64,000 nt of DNA, taken from NCBI GenBank assembly GCA_027559495.1, contig JAMXSV010000010.1, forward strand, positions 1,860,001 through 1,924,000, given 5' to 3'. The position numbers and the translations under genes were made by a program. How positions within the stretch are numbered: position 1 is the stretch's first letter; the number at the start of each line of letters is the position of its first letter. Under the pieces are notes generated by a model that was given only the letters and a program-made list of their open reading frames with translations, had not been told where the DNA came from and made no database searches. Of the stretch, positions 26,014 through 37,291 are shown one piece after another. The DNA comes from Aurifilum marmelostoma. Taxonomy: Eukaryota; Ascomycota; Sordariomycetes; Diaporthales; Cryphonectriaceae.

Positions 26014-26707
26014 GAAGAAGATGGTTCAGAGCTGACAGTGTCAAGGGACGCTGCGGATGGGATGGGAGTGTGGGTTTTATATAGACGGATGATGCTTGGA
26101 GCAGAATGGCGATTTCGCAAAATCGCTTATCGCAGACTAGTAATGCTGTTACAAGTGAGGAAATATTGTTGACGAGATCTGGCCCGGCCCTGCACTTACA
26201 AATACTTGAGGCTATGCGAGGGAGGATGCATGTTACATACATAGTGCCGTAGGCGGCGACACTGCCCCCACTCACAGTTACATCGACGTCACAGACTCAC
26301 AAGCCACACCTGAGAACCCCAAAGGTGTGGCGCTTCAGGTTCTGAGTCAAGGTGGGTCCCCCGTTGAAGCCTGAGCAGCAAGTACTCGCCCACAGTACGT
26401 GGTAGCGGGTCTTGGGTGTGTAAGGACCCGCTGGTTGACCACATCTCCCTCATCGGCCTCCCCTCACCTCTCTTTCTATTTACAACTGCACCTGCTCGAG
26501 TACCTCGACGCCTCACTAATCTTTGGTCGGCACCCAACAGGCTCTCAATCGAGCTCGCCTCGTCTATCGACCGCACACCTACCTCTCTCTGCTCGAGCGC
26601 CTAGGAACGGACGGACACGCACCTCCCAGTTTCTTAGTTTGTCGCCTCTCTCACAAGCTCACAAGATCTCACAAGGCATTGAACCTTCCCCGCAAAACAC
26701 CAACAAA
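26014..26707. promoter_or_regulatory. Divergent promoter region of msrB and the ArfGAP gene
   Basis: About 0.7 kb between divergent starts. A CT-rich leader precedes the ArfGAP ATG (26440-26700). No individual regulatory site can be assigned. Confidence 0.5.
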
Positions 26708-28430
26708 ATGTCGAGGCGGCCACCAAATCCTGCTGCCGAAAGGGCCGCTAAGAACCAGGCGACCATCAAATCATTGCTCAAGCTGGAACCCAACAAGATG
26801 TGCGCCGACTGCAAGAGGAACAAGCGTACGTATCACAAACAAACTGTTGTTGCGGCCTCTCCCATCTGCTAACTTGATAACCATACAGACCCTCGTTGGG
26901 CGAGTTGGAACCTCGGAGTCTTCATCTGCATCCGATGCTCGGGCATCCACCGCAGTATGGGTGTTCACATCAGTCGAGTCAAATCCGTCGACCTCGATTC
27001 CTGGACCGACGAACAGATGAACAGCATCTTGAACTGGGGCAATGCGCGCGCCAACAAATACTGGGAGTCTAAGCTGGCCGCCGGCCACGTGCCCTCCGAG
27101 GCCAAGATTGAGAATTTCATTCGCACCAAATACGAGCTCAAGAGATGGGTGATGGATGGGCCGATGCCCGACCCTGCTACACTGGACGCGGACGGAGACG
27201 ACGATGTACCTTTGAGCCTAGTCAAGGAAAAGCAGACGCTCGAGAGGAAGGAGTCTCTACGAAAGCAGTCATCGGGACAGTCATCCGCTCCGTCTGTACC
27301 GCAGCCACAAATCGACTTAATCGGTGGCGACGATCCAATTCCTCGCGCGAGCACGGCAGGGCCAGTTGCCGGCAAAGTCCCTCCCAAAGCAGAACCCGCA
27401 CCGCCAAAAGCGACTTCTACAAACAGCTCGCTGCTCGGCTTGGACTTCCTTGGCTCTGAGCCGGCCCCGCCTCCACGACCGGCCAGCACTACTGGTTCTG
27501 GTGGTGCCGCCGCCCAGTCGCGCCCAGACCTGAAGCAGTCCATCCTTTCCCTCTACGCTACCGCTCCGCGACCACAAGTTTCGCATGGTCATACCAACTC
27601 CTTCGGGTCGATGCACTCGCCGACAGGTTCAGTAGCGCCTCAGATGAGCCAGCAGCAGCCCGCCCAGTCGTCTATGGGAGGCATGAATGATGCCTTCAGC
27701 AACCTCAGCTTCTCCAACATATCCAGCCCAAAGAGTCCTCCAAGCTCGGCATTCTCCGGACTGGGCAGTATCTCGAGCAACAAGTCACCGCCCCCCCCAG
27801 CAGTCTTCTGCCTTCTCAGGTCTCGGCGGTGGGAGCTTCTTTGACTCCAAGCCCGCCGCAGCAGCTTCGCCCAAGCCGGCCCCGGCACCTGCTAGCAGCA
27901 GCTTCGGCGGGCTGGGAGGTTTCGGCTCCCCTAGCGCACCAGCGAAGCCCGCCGCTCCAGCCTCCTCTGCCATGAACGATCTCTTCGATTTCTCTTCACC
28001 GTCTCCAGCACCTGTCCCTGCGCCCGCCCCGTCTACAGCGACGACCAACTCCGTCTTCAACCTGACCCAGCCCAAGTCCCCTCCCGTCCCTGCGCCAAGC
28101 GCCCCCATGGCAGCCGTCGGCGGTAACAGCGGATTGTCTGGTGCCGATGTGTGGGGAGGTAACGCATGGGCAGACCCGGCCCCGAAGGCACCGTCCCCCA
28201 AACCGGTTCAGGCCTCGAGTGACTTTGGTGGCTGGGGTAGCATGGGAGGAAGCTCGCTGGCCAGTGCATCCATTGTGCCTGGGGCATCTGGCGGCCTGGT
28301 CACACAGCCCAAGGTGACCGCTGATGAAGAATTCGGGGGTTGGACCAGCAGCACGGGAACGACCAGCAACACCGGCGGATCCAAGGGTGTGTCTGGGAGC
28401 GAGGATCTGTTCTCCAACGTGTGGCAGTGA
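26708..28430 (+). CDS. age2: ArfGAP (Age2-type) with disordered tail (one-base frameshift)
   Basis: GTPase-activating protein for Arf GTPases in Golgi/endosome vesicle traffic, about 552 aa. Exons are 26708-26825 and 26889-28430. The zinc finger is C32-X2-C35-X17-C53-X2-C56, followed by SGIHR with R61 in the arginine-finger position and the GVHISRVKSVDLDSW signature. After about residue 130 the chain is Ser/Pro/Gly-rich with repeated FSGLG and SPP motifs, as in Age2-type proteins. The exon sum is 1660 nt (3n+1): a C8 tract at 27791-27798 shifts the frame at about codon 340, and the FSGLGGGSFF-type repeats continue in the next frame to the stop at 28430. The Age2 versus other ArfGAP assignment is by architecture. 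Confidence 0.85.
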
Positions 28431-29104
28431 ACAATATAACATGCCAGACACTGGAAGCACACCGGGCAACAAAACGCAAATCGGCACACTGGCCCCCTCC
28501 TCGGCAGAATGGCTATGGAGCTTTGGTTTTGCTGTCAAATATAGAAGAACTCATGAGCGCGGGCAGTGCCACTCATTGGTTACCGTGGGCATCTCGAAAC
28601 CTCAGAACGCATGTATAGATGAAGCGCGCAATAAATGATGATTATTTACCCTCTTCGTGACCTTCTCCTGCACCCGTGAGATTTTTGTACACACGTCCCT
28701 TCGAATATCAAACAACCATTTGAACGCCGTTGCTATGCCTGTCCACGACAATTCCAAAAATTGGAAAGTTCCCATTGGCTTGAGCGGGCGCATGCCCACC
28801 TAGGCATGTTGTAAAACCCCAGCAAAAAAACGAAAGCAGCCGTCCACGCTCGTTCATCAAAGATTCTTCGCCCATCTCTCGAGTCTTGCGCATCACCATC
28901 TCCAAGAGATGACCCATACGTATTACATTGATCGTCCAGTAAAGCAAGGCACAGCCTCGCCTGATGTTCAATTGGCCTGCGATCTCTGTCATACAGCCCC
29001 CGGTATATCCTAGTATTCTTGTCTGTGCGTGGGTAGAAAAGACAGACTGCGAAGCCATGCATCGGGCGCCTGGAGACGCTGTCGGTCCTCGCTCGCTCGC
29101 TCGC
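28431..29104. other. Intergenic between convergent genes
   Basis: 3' flanks of the ArfGAP and SNARE genes. A (TCGC)4 repeat lies at about 29091-29106, reaching the SNARE stop codon. No gene is seen. Confidence 0.6.
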
Positions 29105-29496
29105 TCAAAAAAATAGCTTCCACGCATAGTAGAGGAACAGGACGCAGCCGATCAGGATGGCTGCCAGCTTTATGATGGCGACTTTGTTGCCGGCGGCAGC
29201 CATACGACCCAGGCGGCCTGCGGAACCGGTAAGAGAAGTGCGCATGTTGGAAAACGTCTCGGACTGTGTGTCGAATCAAGGCAAGCACCGTTCGTGTCAG
29301 CATCATTCCAGAATTAGAAGGTATGGGAAGAACATCAACGGATGATCGAAGGGGTACGTACGGTATTGTCAATGACATCCTGCGCCCTCGCGTTGTCGTA
29401 GATGTCGATCGTCACGCCACGCAGCGCGGAGACCTTGGCTGACAGCTCATCGAGCCGGTTGTTGTTCTGACGCTCGCGCTCGTAGGCCTCGGACAT
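29105..29496 (-). CDS. Sft1/Bet1-type Qc-SNARE
   Basis: Tail-anchored SNARE of 97 aa for ER-Golgi or intra-Golgi membrane fusion. Two exons, 29496-29362 and 29263-29105, both in phase 0. A short polar N terminus is followed by the SNARE heptads (about 15-68, beginning LDELSAKVSALRGVTIDI) with Q39 in the likely zero-layer position, and a C-terminal membrane anchor at about 73-93 ending AWKLFF. The short N terminus fits Sft1, while the heptad text resembles Bet1, so the exact orthologue is left open. The intron is 98 nt. Confidence 0.85.
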
Positions 29497-30705
29497 GTTG
29501 GGCTATATTATGTTTCTTTACTGCGGTTGCGCGTGTGGGTAGGTGTCTGTGTCGCGGATGTTTTGTCGAACGACCGATCCGGAAGCTGATTTCGAGATGG
29601 AATTGAACGTCGAAGACGATCTGAGTCTGGGTCCTGCTGGTGTGTGAGCAGGCAGATAGAGGTCGTTGCTGCCGACAAGGGGGCTTGTAGCGGTGCTTGA
29701 GAAGAGTGGCTGTCGAGAGACGAAGATCAAAGAAAGGGGCGCCAGTGACGAGACCGGAAGGGTATGACGCTGAGTTCGAAGAACCGGAGTCTGCGGCTGC
29801 GCTTTCCTATTTGCTTGTTGGCTGACCGTCTCCCATAGTACTATGGTAACTCCAGTAGGTGCCAAGGTTGGAGGCGGCAGATTACGTGCCGCTATAGTAC
29901 CATACAGTACCACTAACTGGGGGTGCTGAAGGGACCTCGGAATGTCCCTGGATCGGTGCACAGCCGCACAGCCTAGGGGAGGTGTCAGGTGCCCCAGTTG
30001 GGCTCGTGGCTCACTGCGGCCGTGTCATTGCAGCTAGTTACTTCCCGTCAGTACTCGCTTGGGTATTCCGAGTACCTTGTAGGACTTGGCTGTCTTTCGT
30101 ATATACGGCACAATACATACCCAACCGAGAAAGGTTCGTCTCTAAGATATCAAATTATGCGAGGCCATGGTCAGGGCGGTTGTGCGCCCTTGGTCTGCAT
30201 AGGCTGCTGTCACTGTGGCGATCTACATAGTAGAATTGGGGTAAATAAATCGCCTCCATCAGTGTGCGAAGTACCTCTTTACTTCACCAATACAGGCAAA
30301 CCCAGCCTACCAGATTGACCTGGGGTTTTTACTGCGGGTCCAACTGCAGTTGGGGCCTGGAGGAGGAAGAGCCAGGGCCTCAAACCCTTGTCATCGCCAC
30401 CTGCCAGCGGCACACGGCCTCTTCTCTGAGAGCTGCCCCCCTGTAGGTTGTTCCCTGGAGGCTGGCGCGGATCGTGCCATCTGCCTGACCCGCTGTGCCT
30501 GCACCTGCGAGCTGAACCTTGACCCCTCGTCAAGCTCCGGCGCCCTCAATACGAGGGCATCTTTCTCCAATCCTCGCCCTTAAACTACCTACAGGCGCCT
30601 CTTCTCCATCCTCACGTCTACCATCCCTCCATCCCTCCCTCTCCTACTCTTCTCCTTCGCACTCACTTCTCCAGTCGAGGATTTCCTACGCCTACAATCG
30701 TCAAG
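29497..30705. promoter_or_regulatory. Divergent promoter region of the SNARE and ysc84 genes
   Basis: About 1.2 kb between head-to-head starts. It contains several GTAC-rich words (around 29840-29910 and 30050-30080) and a C/T-rich leader before the ysc84 ATG (30590-30700). Confidence 0.5.
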
Positions 30706-32163
30706 ATGGGTATCAACAATCCTCTCCCGTCGTCCCTGTCGTGTAAGTCCCGCTCCGTCATCATCGTCACCCCGCATCTTAACGCGTCACTGCTGGCAGG
30801 CCTCACCATCTCAGAGCCGGCCGCATTCCTCAGCGGAAAAGCCCCATGCTGACATCCTGGACCAATTCAGCGGAGTGCAAGAAGTGCGGAAAGATCCTCG
30901 CCTCTTTTATCGATCCTCGGCAAGCATTCGGTCCTGATAAAGTCATTCCACCGTCTGTGCTTGCCTCTGCAAAGGTCAGTCTTTCTCCCCCCACCGTTCA
31001 TATCCGGATCCTTCGGCGCAACTATCGAGCCACGCAACATGAATGCCATACTGACTATCCTCCTCTCTAGGGTCTTGCTATCCTCACCGTCATTAAGGCA
31101 GGTTTCCTCGGATCTGCTCGCTTCGGCTCCGGCCTTGTCGTCGCCCGCCTGCCCGACGGCTCCTGGTCCGCCCCCCTCCGCCATCGCAACCGGCGGCGCA
31201 GGCTTTGGAGGCCAGATCGGCTTCGAGCTTACCGACTTCGTCTTTATCCTCAACGATGCGTCCGCCGTCAAGACCTTCTCGACTGCCGGGTCTCTCACGC
31301 TTGGTGGCAATGTCTCGCTTGCTGCAGGTCCTGTGGGTCGCAATGCCGAGGCTGCCGGAGCCGCCAGTTTGAAGGGCGTCGCGGGCATCTTCAGCTACAG
31401 CAAGACCAAGGGCCTGTTTGCAGGTGTCAGTCTGGAGGGATCTGCCATAATAGAGCGCAAAGATGCCAACGCGAAGTTGTACGGCCGACCAATCAGCGCG
31501 CGCGAGCTGCTTACGGGAAGCGAGCGGCCGCCACCTCAGGCCGCGCCCCTGCTCAACATTCTGAACTCGAGGGCGTTCAATGGCATGCGGTCAGGGAACT
31601 ACGATGACACCATGTACAACGACGTGCCGGTGTATGGCGACACGTACGAAGACAGCTCCAGTGGTTACGGCCACTCGCGCAATGCTACCTACGGCGGAAA
31701 CAGCGGGCAGGGAGACTTTACCGCTCCAAAGAGGGCTAACACGTGGCAAGACGATATCTATGATAGCCCTCGGGGATTCGGATCGGGATCGAGGTCCAAC
31801 ACATTCCAGGATGTCACCGTGCCCAGAGAGTACCAGTCGCCCGAGGAGCGAAAGGTCGGCCCGGGCAGACCTGCTGCGCCTAAGCCCAACTTCCAGAGCA
31901 AGCAGGCTCTGATGAAGAAGAATGAGGCCGTTGCCCTATTCACATTCGAAGCGGAGCAGCCAGGTGACTTGGGCTTCAAGAAGGGCGATATCATTACGGT
32001 GTTGAAGAAGACAGACAGTGACAATGACTGGTGGTATGTCCTGGCACTGACACTTCCTTGCTTCTCCTTTGTGCGGAATAGTGACTGATCACCTTGCAGG
32101 ACCGGCATGATCGGTACCAAACATGGTACTTTCCCGAGCAACTATGTCAAGATGAAGGAGTAG
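30706..32163 (+). CDS. ysc84: Ysc84/SYLF-domain protein with C-terminal SH3 (one-base frameshift)
   Basis: Actin-patch/endocytosis protein of about 388 aa. The N-terminal SYLF (Ysc84) domain binds phosphoinositides and actin; the C-terminal SH3 binds Las17-type partners. Exons are 30706-30742, 30871-30974, 31071-32033 and 32100-32163. The start reads MGINNPLPSSL, then SECKKCGKIL, GLAILTVIKAGFLGSARFGS and GAGFGGQIGFELTDFVFIL, which are hallmark SYLF text. A Tyr/Gly/Ser-rich linker precedes the SH3 (from ALFTFEAEQPGDLGF to FPSNYVKM), which is split by the last intron. The exon sum is 1168 nt (3n+1): a C6 tract at 31171-31176 shifts the frame at about codon 81 within the most conserved part. Confidence 0.9.
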
Positions 32164-32852
32164 GTGTTTCTCGAATCTTTCCAAGGCACCAGGTCTTTCA
32201 TCCGGGTAATACATGAACAAAGGCCTGCAGCCACCAATCGCTCCTCCGATGATCAGGCACCAAAGTGCTGCCAGTCTCGCAAGAAAACGTTGTTAGTTTC
32301 TGCAGGCTTTTGCGTTTGTCTGTCAGTAACGGCACAGCATGATCCGGTCATCAATGCCAATTTGGACCGGATGTGCGGTGAAGTTGAATCTCTCTTCTTC
32401 GTCCCTGTTTGTTCTTTCTTTTCTTTCTACTTTCATGTTCACTTATCTTCTCCCTCCGATTCTGATATCCCGAGACGATATCCAAGTTTGGCGTTCGGGC
32501 CTTTTTTTTCTTTTTTTTTTTCTTTTTTTCTTTTGGGAGTTCCTAGCATATGGCGTTTACCTCTCATTGCTACTCAAGTACTTAGGTCGGCATTGTCTGT
32601 TTTCAATTCCATAGATGGATTGCAGGGGCACATGTAGCGGTCAATCGGTATATAGTTTGACGTAAACTCTGTGGCCCGCGACTCTTTACAATTTGACAAA
32701 GCAAAGGTCGACAAATAATGGTATCTGATGCTCTCGTCATCATCATCCCATCAACATCTGATTTCCGCTTGCACCAACCTTGCACGCTGCGCGCCACGAG
32801 TGAACCATTCTTCTCCAAACTGCCACCAGCTAAAACAGCAGTCTCCGTGCAA
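32164..32852. other. Intergenic between convergent genes, T-rich
   Basis: 3' flanks of ysc84 and the AA9 gene. T-rich runs occur at about 32500-32535. The word AGTACTTAGGTCG at 32577-32589 recurs at 62716-62728. No gene is seen. Confidence 0.6.
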
Positions 32853-33769
32853 CTAGCAAGTAAAGACTGTCGGTCCCGGGTTGTCGTATGTTGTCAGCGT
32901 TGGGTAGTTAATGTTAATCAAGATGCCAGGATCCGTAGCCTTATAGGCGCCAGGGAAGGCGACCAGGCCGGAGGGTATCTTGCTGCCATTGCCCGTGACC
33001 TTGAGTTGTCCGCACGACAGATAAAATTGGGCGCCGCCCTCGGTCGATGCCGCGTGCAAGGCTATCTGCTCGTTGCGCATCAGGTAGTTCCCGGCCGGGA
33101 GGCAAGATGGGATGGTCACGTCGACGGAGGAGTCGCCTATCGGTGGACAGGAGCTGTTAGCAATGTTGCGAGTCTCTCTGTTGTAGCGGAGGCGATGAAA
33201 TTATTCTTTTTTTTCTCTTCTGGTTGTCCGCCTTACCTGAGGACGCCCACGTCTGCCCGCCGTCAAAGGCATCTTCGTATATCTTGAACCAAACCGCATC
33301 GGTCGAGTCCCAGGTGTTGATGTCCTGGCCCGAAGGTACCGGTGCCATGTAGGATTCTGTATGAAGATTCCTGTGAGCCAACTGTGCATTTCGCCAATTT
33401 GATAATACTCCTTACGAAAGGGCCCAGGGTGGTAGAAGATGTTGTTGGCCGTGACGGTGACCTTGGCGCCGGCGGCGACGGACAGGCTCGCGTTGCCTGT
33501 GCTCAGCTGGTTGCACCGAATATCGTCGGACGTGACGTCGGAAACAAACCCATTGTCTTCATAATTCTTAGCCATACGGACAACTGTCCATTCCGGGTTG
33601 CTGTCAAGAATCGGGATGGTATCTTGTTCAGATTTAGAATGAGTTATCAACGCGTGTCAGCCAGGTACATCATGTTCTACGTTGAGGGTAAGGAAGAATA
33701 TGAATAACATGACTCACAGTGGGCAGTGACTGCACAGGCAGAGAAGAGAAAGAGGGCGAGTGACTGCAT
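32853..33769 (-). CDS. AA9 lytic polysaccharide monooxygenase, secreted
   Basis: Copper-dependent oxidative cellulase (formerly GH61), 220 aa. Four exons fit by phase: 33769-33718, 33622-33416, 33356-33237 and 33136-32853. The signal peptide MQSLALFLFSACAVTA is followed directly by H17, the N-terminal histidine of the mature histidine brace. H82 in YHPGP is the second copper ligand, Y165 in AQFYLSC the axial tyrosine, and H154 and Q163 the expected second-sphere residues. The family C terminus (FPGAYKATDPGI to VFTC) is complete and no CBM1 is appended. All active-site residues are present, so the enzyme is expected to be functional. A TATA-like box lies upstream at 33926-33917 on the minus strand. 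Confidence 0.95.
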
Positions 33770-35252
33770 CTTGGTTAGTTAACACGAGCTATGCTGGGAA
33801 ACTTGTCAACGACAGTGTAGTAGTAGCTGTAGTGAACGTTCCATCAACGTTGAGACTCTGCAAATTGATGCAAACTGCCGATCAAGGATTGTCTATATCT
33901 TCTTGGGGCTTCTCTACCTTTTTATACAAGTGTCATCACCTTGTCTTTCTCACTGCCGAACTGTAGCCGTCACTCAGCATCACCCGCAATCATTTATTTG
34001 GGTAGCGTAGTTATCCTGCGACAGGTGCAGTCCTTGGATCCGGTTTCTATGCTGAGGCTTGATGGGCGAAGGGGCCATTTAGAGTTGGGGAAATAAATGA
34101 AAGCAATATATCGGTCACTGCTCAGGCACTGCACTATGCAAGCACTTGCCTTGGCTGTACCAGATCTTACCACCACACCTCAGCTTATCTGCTTCGTGTG
34201 GGCTGCAGTCAGCTGTTGAACACAACGTATTCTCGCACTCAGCCATCATGGCCATCAATCTCACAGAGTAAGTGTCCACGCCCCTATATCTTCGTTCGAT
34301 TGCGCAGGGTGGCCAACTCCTCCAGGCCTCTCACGTCTCAGCCTCGCGATCATCTGACTGCAGCAATTTAGCCGAATTACAGGCCCGTCTCCTTGTGCAC
34401 GATCATGGTCCTTTAGCTGAAGCATGCCGGGGAATGCATGAGCACCCAACATCTGGTGCAACCCCACGTAGCTGTCATGCAGTGTTAACCAAAGGAGGCT
34501 GACGATCCGTTGCCATTGATGTAGGGTACGCCGAAGAACCGAACCAGAAAACAGAACTTCCCGTCTGCCGGTGGAGGCTTGGCTTTGTCTGGGAGCGCGC
34601 TATGATTTTCTCCTGTTACGGCAATTGAAATCTTATGGAAGATACTCTAATTGATAATGCGCTGTGGCTGTCGACCGATTAGGTTTTTCTTTAATTTTTA
34701 TCTCCATCTACGCCACCACCGCCTTGATCCATCCGTTTTCCTTGATGTGGCAGAGGGTTTTCCCATCAGATAAGCTTTGTAGATTTGTTTTTGGTAACTT
34801 GAACCCGTGAGTTAACTCGTGTGGAAGAGCCTTTGTGTGAGCAACTTTAATCAGATTCAAGAATTGTCACATGAAATCACTGATATGGTAAAGGCTCCTT
34901 TACAATATTGTCACTGAAAGTAGACAATTGTCCAAATAGAGCACAAGATGTGTTTGTGTTTGACACTGCAAATCTGGCCTGGATCGCAAACCGCATGTGT
35001 GACCGAAAGTTATACAATAAGAACAAATGCTCTTTGAAGTAAGAAGCAGGAGGCCTGATTGCAATTGAACGGCCTTGCACAGTGCGTTCCCTGCATAGGG
35101 ATGGTGTGTATTCACTGCGTTGGTAGTCCATAGGCTGATTTGGCTAAAACTATGATTCAAAGGTTCCAGACCACAATGCCCTCATCCATCTGCATATAGG
35201 ATGCCATAAGTTGTCCTTATCTATGAGTAATTAGTGCTTTGATCGATACTGA
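33770..35252. other. Intergenic, AT-richer; no supported gene
   Basis: Contains the AA9 promoter at its left end. An ATG at 34248 followed by a GTAAGT could start a spliced reading frame of about 40 codons, but nothing supports it. The first exon of the following two-TM protein may lie in the right part. Confidence 0.5.
33917..33926 (-). promoter_or_regulatory. TATA box of the AA9 gene
   Basis: On the minus strand the sequence reads TATAAAAAGG, about 150 bp before the AA9 ATG. It is a good core-promoter match in the expected direction. Confidence 0.55.
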
Positions 35253-35965
35253 GTGGAAATTGCAAGTCATAATGCCTCCTGCAATCCATCACCTGGCGCC
35301 CAAACGCCCTCTCAAAAGCTCAATACCTTTCACTCAAACACTATTTCCAGCGTCAATCCGACATCGAGTAACCGTCGCCCGAAAACGATACGACATTGGA
35401 GATTCTGGTGGATAGATTATCGAAGTCAAAAGCATCAAACGTCCTCGACACTTCTCCCGAGACAATATATCTCCAAGCCCCAACTCAAGGCGTGAGTCTC
35501 CATGGCATTTGTTTGGAGGCCAAATACGCAGATTGCTGACAACGATCTAAAGGCATATGAAGACTTTTTCTGAAGGAGCAGGGGCTCCTGGTTGGATCCC
35601 TTGCTATCACACTGATTCTGCTCATTTGTGCCGTCAGCCTTGCTGGATACCTTGTCTGTAAAGTTGTCGGCCAGGACAACAGTACGTGTTCGTCACGCGC
35701 TGGTCCGTTTATCCTCATAGCAGCGTACTCCGGGGGCTTTCTGGCAGTAGGCATCACCACGGGCTTGCTCTGGTACAAATGGGGATTCAATTGTTCTCGG
35801 CGCCGTAAAGAAAACATAGATAGCGAAGTCCAGCCACAGGAGGGTGAGAGGACGGTCAATCAGAACAATCCTTCTTGCTATAGCTGCGGAAAACAGCCTC
35901 AAACTCAAGGTTCTGACAATCTCGGCCCACCAGGTTCACACGAACATGTCTGTCACGCGGTCTAA
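35253..35965 (+). CDS. Unrecognised two-TM protein (5' end unresolved)
   Basis: A protein of about 210 aa from two segments joined by a 71-nt intron: 35253-35491 and 35563-35965. The intron has GTGAGT, a GCTGAC branch-like word and an AG acceptor; an earlier AG would run into a stop. The N-terminal part is polar (RHWRFWWIDYRSQ). TM1 is GLLVGSLAITLILLICAVSL and TM2 AGPFILIAAYSGGFLAVGIT, with a short Cys-containing loop between. A tail of about 65 residues follows with several cysteines and histidines. The first frame has no ATG (it opens on GTG after a stop), so an upstream exon is likely missing from this model. No family is recognised. A second two-TM gene of similar layout lies about 0.9 kb downstream. 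Confidence 0.5.
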
Positions 35966-36895
35966 TGCGGGACATGAGTAACGTGTTGGTGGGAGCAAAA
36001 GAAACACAATGTCCGGAATTGCTGAGCTACTTAGGTAGAAGGGCATCAAGAGAAGAATTCACAACGCAGCGTGAGTCGATAGTAGGGTAATTGGGAACTG
36101 AGGAAGGTAGGTAGCTTAGCAGCTCTAGGCTTGCGTTCACCACGCAAAATCAGCATCGAATAACTTGCTCCGTCCATTTTTCCTGTGCACTTGCTGGAAG
36201 AGTCTTTGTTGTCACCATATAACGTCTTGACGGTCAAACAGCAGTGAATCCCTCGGGGACTTGCGTGAGTCTAGGATTCTGCGATATCACCCTCAAGGGC
36301 CTGTGTAGGGTTGCTACTTAAATAGGTGAAACCAATTTGATTGATTCGGAACAGCCCGTTTCTATAGCTATGTCGATCAGCGCTGCTCTTATAAGGTCAG
36401 AAATTCACCAAATACCTTGTTTCGAACGCCTTGTGATACACATGTCTGGTTCCAAAAGCCTGCCAGCCAGGTCAGTACTTCCATCTTCTCCTTAACCAAA
36501 GCCCATCCAACACACCCGTCACCGATTGGCATTTGTAACCTGATTAAGCCAGTGATGGCCAGCTTGCATTGTTTTACAACTCTAAATAAAGGGTAAGCTA
36601 CAATATTATATAAACATACCATTTGGTGGTCAAACAACGATCGGCTTGTTGCCTTTTGCAATTTCCTCACGCATAGACAGCCTGTGGGGGTTTTTCTTTT
36701 CTTTTTTCCTTCTTTATTTTTCGGCTCACCAGGAAACTTCCCAAAGACGGTCTTCGTGAAGAAGTGTGCGCAATCCTTGAGCCCATTCTTTGTTAAGTCA
36801 ACAATCATCATGGCACGACAAAAGGAGGGGTAAGTTATTTCAAGCCATCGAAAGCGTTTCTTCAAAACAACTGGACACTAAAAGCCGGGGTTGGC
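35966..36895. other. Intergenic between the two two-TM genes
   Basis: No independent gene. An ATG at 36810 followed by a GTAAGT donor could be an alternative first exon of the next gene (see its entry). Confidence 0.5.
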
Positions 36896-37291
36896 ATGGA
36901 CAGATTCTTAGGCGTCACAAAACATAGGTGGGCATTCGTCATCAGTAGCATCTGTGGAATTGGGTTCGTTGTGGTGGGTGCTGTTGTCGTGCCACTGCTC
37001 ATTCCCAGATACTCGTGCCCAACACCAAACTCGATCACCTGGCAATCATCTATAATCGTCGGAACATTAGCTTCGTTTATGCTGGCCTACGGCGTTCTCG
37101 CAGCCTGGGGCGTTAGGCAGCTCCGTGACCGCCCACAGCCTCTCCTCGGAGAGGAGATGCCAAGGCATCGTCGGCATAGCGGCGAGACCAGTACGTCAAG
37201 AGCTGAGTCCATCGTGGTTGCAGACGAAAAGGGGCACCATAGCGCCAACATTCGCCATGATTCTAACCGAAGAAGCCCCAGCAAGGTCTAA
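36896..37291 (+). CDS. Unrecognised two-TM protein
   Basis: An open frame of 131 codons starting MDRFLGVTKHRWAF. TM1 is WAFVISSICGIGFVVVGAVV and TM2 about SSIIVGTLASFMLAYGVLAA, separated by a loop with one Cys and Pro (PRYSCPTPNS). A basic, Ser-rich cytosolic-type tail of about 60 residues follows (RHRRHSGETSTSRAESI). An alternative 5' end splices a short exon at 36810-36829 to an acceptor near 36927, dropping the first residues. The TM-loop-TM-tail layout resembles the upstream neighbour, but the sequences are clearly different. Function is unknown. Confidence 0.5.
   Translation: MDRFLGVTKHRWAFVISSICGIGFVVVGAVVVPLLIPRYSCPTPNSITWQSSIIVGTLASFMLAYGVLAAWGVRQLRDRPQPLLGEEMPRHRRHSGETSTSRAESIVVADEKGHHSANIRHDSNRRSPSKV

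Noticed and set aside
34248..34628. Possible spliced micro-gene (ATG, GTAAGT donor, branch word, acceptor at 34525)
   Set aside because: It gives only about 40 codons with no domain or codon bias; good splice words alone occur often by chance.
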